A stretch of 64,000 bases of DNA from Aliidiomarina minuta (GTDB lineage: Bacteria > Pseudomonadota > Gammaproteobacteria > Enterobacterales > Alteromonadaceae). The notes under the pieces are model-generated. The model was not told where the DNA came from. It was given only the letters and a program-made list of their open reading frames with translations, and did no database searches. A program made the position numbers and the translations under genes. Positions within the stretch are counted from its first letter, which is position 1. Each line of letters begins with the position of its first letter. Positions 63,401 to 64,000 of this stretch are shown one piece after another. The stretch lies in contig NZ_PIPL01000001.1 of assembly GCF_003987145.1 (NCBI RefSeq), forward strand, positions 248,001-312,000. Direction: 5' to 3'.

Positions 63401-64000
63401 ATAGACCTGCAGCGGGTGGCATTCACCAGTTACCCCGGGGCGCAGGGCCCGGTACCTTCCTACATAACTTACTGGAAGATGCTGCACAAACAGGTTTTGC
63501 TGAAATAGCAGCGCAAGCCGACAGCCGTATGGCTCTGATTGAGAGGCGTTGCCGAAGCAGCCATTGGGCGGAGCGCACTGAATTGTTGAATAACTGGCTG
63601 CAGGCTTATTTAAATACTGAATTTGTTGCTGGCGATAGCTCCTTGCGGTTATGCGATCTCCAGGTGTATAAAGCAGAACCCGAGTTTTGGTTTCGGGTTC
63701 AGGGGGTTAATGCAGTCGCTCTGGACAACCTGGTTATTGAACAGGTGTTGCCCGGCCATGCTCGTCCAGGTCTTCTTAATAACTACCTGAATGGTATGTT
63801 AAAAGGCTTTATTGACCTGATTTTTGAATACCAGGGCAAATATTACGTAGCTGATTATAAGTCTAATTACCTGGGGCCTGATGATGCGTCTTACACGCAG
63901 GAAACGATGCGCGACAAGATTCTGAACAGCCGTTATGACATGCAGTATGTGATTTATATCCTGGCTTTGCATAAATTATTACAGTCCCGGCTGGGAGATG
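60463..64000 (+). CDS. recB: Exodeoxyribonuclease V subunit beta (RecB), 3' end beyond window
   Basis: The frame is open from ATG 60463 to the window end (1179 complete codons), so only the last residues are missing. Domains: SF1A helicase with Walker A ASAGTGKT (23-30) and Walker B VALIDEFQD, DPKQAIYAFRGAD, HKSKGLEYPLVF and LYVAVTRAK; then a linker, then the RecB nuclease domain with Asp1118 (GFIDLIF), Asp1131 and Lys1133 (ADYKSN), spaced as in E. coli (1067, 1080, 1082). The protein is about 50 residues longer before the nuclease, partly from the in-frame repeat at 63307-63390. Confidence 0.94.
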   Translation, partial: MTASVTLKNPMSLPLTGSSLIEASAGTGKTYTIAAAYVRFIIAHVPNRQGTELQREALLPPDILVVTFTKAATAELKERIRARLVEAAKWFRETTSAKHKDAFLQALREDYDEAYWPACARSLQVAAEWMDEASVSTIHSWCQSMLREHAFSSGSLFKQELSTDLEPFKLEATRDYWRNFYYALNAEDYQQVASCWKTPYQLYQAVRNLWSGGQYDEVPTVLDMQAVYRARDQRIAEHLKPYKAKWKLWADQLIEFIEQAEAQNKLTNKRKLSAKKARTELEPVKNWAMDEQAQELKISPTFANHLTSQGLAELYEGTVPELPGLNQLSRLQEAVKKLPGIKTDLTWHAVAWIKDRFQRQLQRQALMGFDDIIKNTRQALEGEQGQHLGEIMRAQFPVALIDEFQDTDPDQYAIFNAVYQVAENDQQTAVFLIGDPKQAIYAFRGADIYTYLQARADTAGRHFTLARNFRSTSAMVNAGNQLFLPAERRPGKKAFLFGDGDFNPVPYTEVEASGLKKRLLIDNQDASPLQLWTSQPEEDTELKGETYQQTQAESFATYITELLNLSTAGKAGILDEDQWQPLQTKDIAILVNNRFEARQMQSALRQRNIPSVYLSDSNSVYDAPVAIDLLAILHACANPGDARALMVVLSSSLLNLDISELDQLRDDDFLWDKRVEQFIELGDKWDRQGVLTMLHAVLHQFQVPQRLKAEQGGERLLTDLLHLAELLQQAASSLEGEQALIRYFTEQIYAERESHSDEQVVRLESDADLIQIVTIHKSKGLEYPLVFLPFISACRPQTAGKGVLHYHDSSGIRQSTLEPDDDALQQAEEERLGEDIRKLYVAVTRAKFACWASLAPVKNWQSSALAYLAGAQQDFVEAALSTWAESAVKVSPLPEATADSYQPVVREDLQLAHCKMPPGRVLENWWIASYSALKYGAMREPESALEANLQELELQEVELQEVELQELELQELELNEKLIDRPAAGGIHQLPRGAGPGTFLHNLLEDAAQTGFAEIAAQADSRMALIERRCRSSHWAERTELLNNWLQAYLNTEFVAGDSSLRLCDLQVYKAEPEFWFRVQGVNAVALDNLVIEQVLPGHARPGLLNNYLNGMLKGFIDLIFEYQGKYYVADYKSNYLGPDDASYTQETMRDKILNSRYDMQYVIYILALHKLLQSRLGD
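63307..63390 (+). repeat. 15-bp in-frame tandem repeat inside recB
   Basis: Five 15-base units encode LQE(L/V)E (residues 949-973), followed by a degenerate LNE. Neighbouring units differ by few synonymous or conservative changes (CTGCAAGAAGTAGAG twice identical, CTGCAAGAATTAGAA twice identical), the pattern of recent duplication by slippage. It lies in the helicase-nuclease linker. Confidence 0.93.

Noticed and set aside
63101..63487. 128-codon Leu/Ala-rich ORF opposite the recB repeat
   Set aside because: Its repeats (LAALLLAALLLAA style) are only the reverse reading of the 15-bp array in recB.

Overview
The window is a contiguous piece of a gammaproteobacterial chromosome with moderate GC content. 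Gene order and protein families point to Alteromonadales, most likely Idiomarinaceae. That placement is an inference from synteny and family content; no rRNA marker lies in the window. The gcvA-ygdD-rlmM, ppnN-queF-syd, yqcC-truC, dapD-glnD-map/rpsB-tsf-pyrH-frr-uppS-cdsA-dxr-rseP-bamA-skp-lpxD-fabZ-lpxA-lpxB, xerD-dsbC-recJ-prfB-lysS and recC-recB blocks are all recognisable gammaproteobacterial neighbourhoods. I see no prophage, IS element, CRISPR array, tRNA or rRNA.

Layout. 1-932: end of a branched-chain amino-acid degradation operon (mmsB tail and an IvdG-like dehydrogenase). 1039-4019: gcvA, an alpha/beta hydrolase, ygdD and rlmM. 4377-7238: a TonB-dependent receptor. 7303-8307: NAD-type isocitrate dehydrogenase. 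8446-13760 (minus strand): queF, a GGDEF diguanylate cyclase, ppnN, a DUF3192 protein and an HDOD-like protein. 13820-18762: syd, a second DUF3192 protein (lipoprotein), GNAT, an Mpo1-like protein, a candidate small RNA, DUF3301/DUF3549 (minus strand), yqcC and truC. 18812-23076 (minus strand): map-glnD-dapD. 23181-37283: the long translation/envelope cluster, with its own promoter, an rpsB leader and internal terminators. 37405-39209: glutathionyl-hydroquinone reductase and pirin. 39246-40889 (minus strand): a REC-TPR response regulator. 40995-48135: a VC2046-like protein, ogt, xerD, dsbC, recJ, prfB (with programmed +1 frameshift) and lysS. 48184-54399: mixed accessory genes (LMW phosphatase, SGNH hydrolase, YeiB-like protein, GH43 glycosidase, periplasmic glutathione peroxidase, small envelope proteins). 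54560-56835: an orphan PD-(D/E)XK-fold protein and a metallophosphoesterase. 57035-64000: recC and a truncated-by-window recB.

How the parts work together. The central cluster couples protein synthesis (S2, EF-Ts, RRF), UMP/UDP supply (PyrH), isoprenoid and undecaprenyl synthesis (Dxr, UppS), phospholipid activation (CdsA), envelope stress signalling (RseP), outer-membrane protein assembly (BamA, Skp) and lipid A synthesis (LpxD/A/B, FabZ). The usual followers rnhB and dnaE are not next to lpxB here.

Most worth a second look: an orphan transcription unit (promoter, hairpins, terminator, no ORF) at about 15983-16183, lying between syd and yqcC where E. coli carries csrB; a 15-bp in-frame tandem repeat in recB; a probable operon joining a diguanylate cyclase to the alarmone-controlled nucleosidase PpnN; a promoter whose -10 lies inside a terminator hairpin before uppS; an inverted repeat sitting on the ogt promoter; and the orphan PD-(D/E)XK gene next to recCB.
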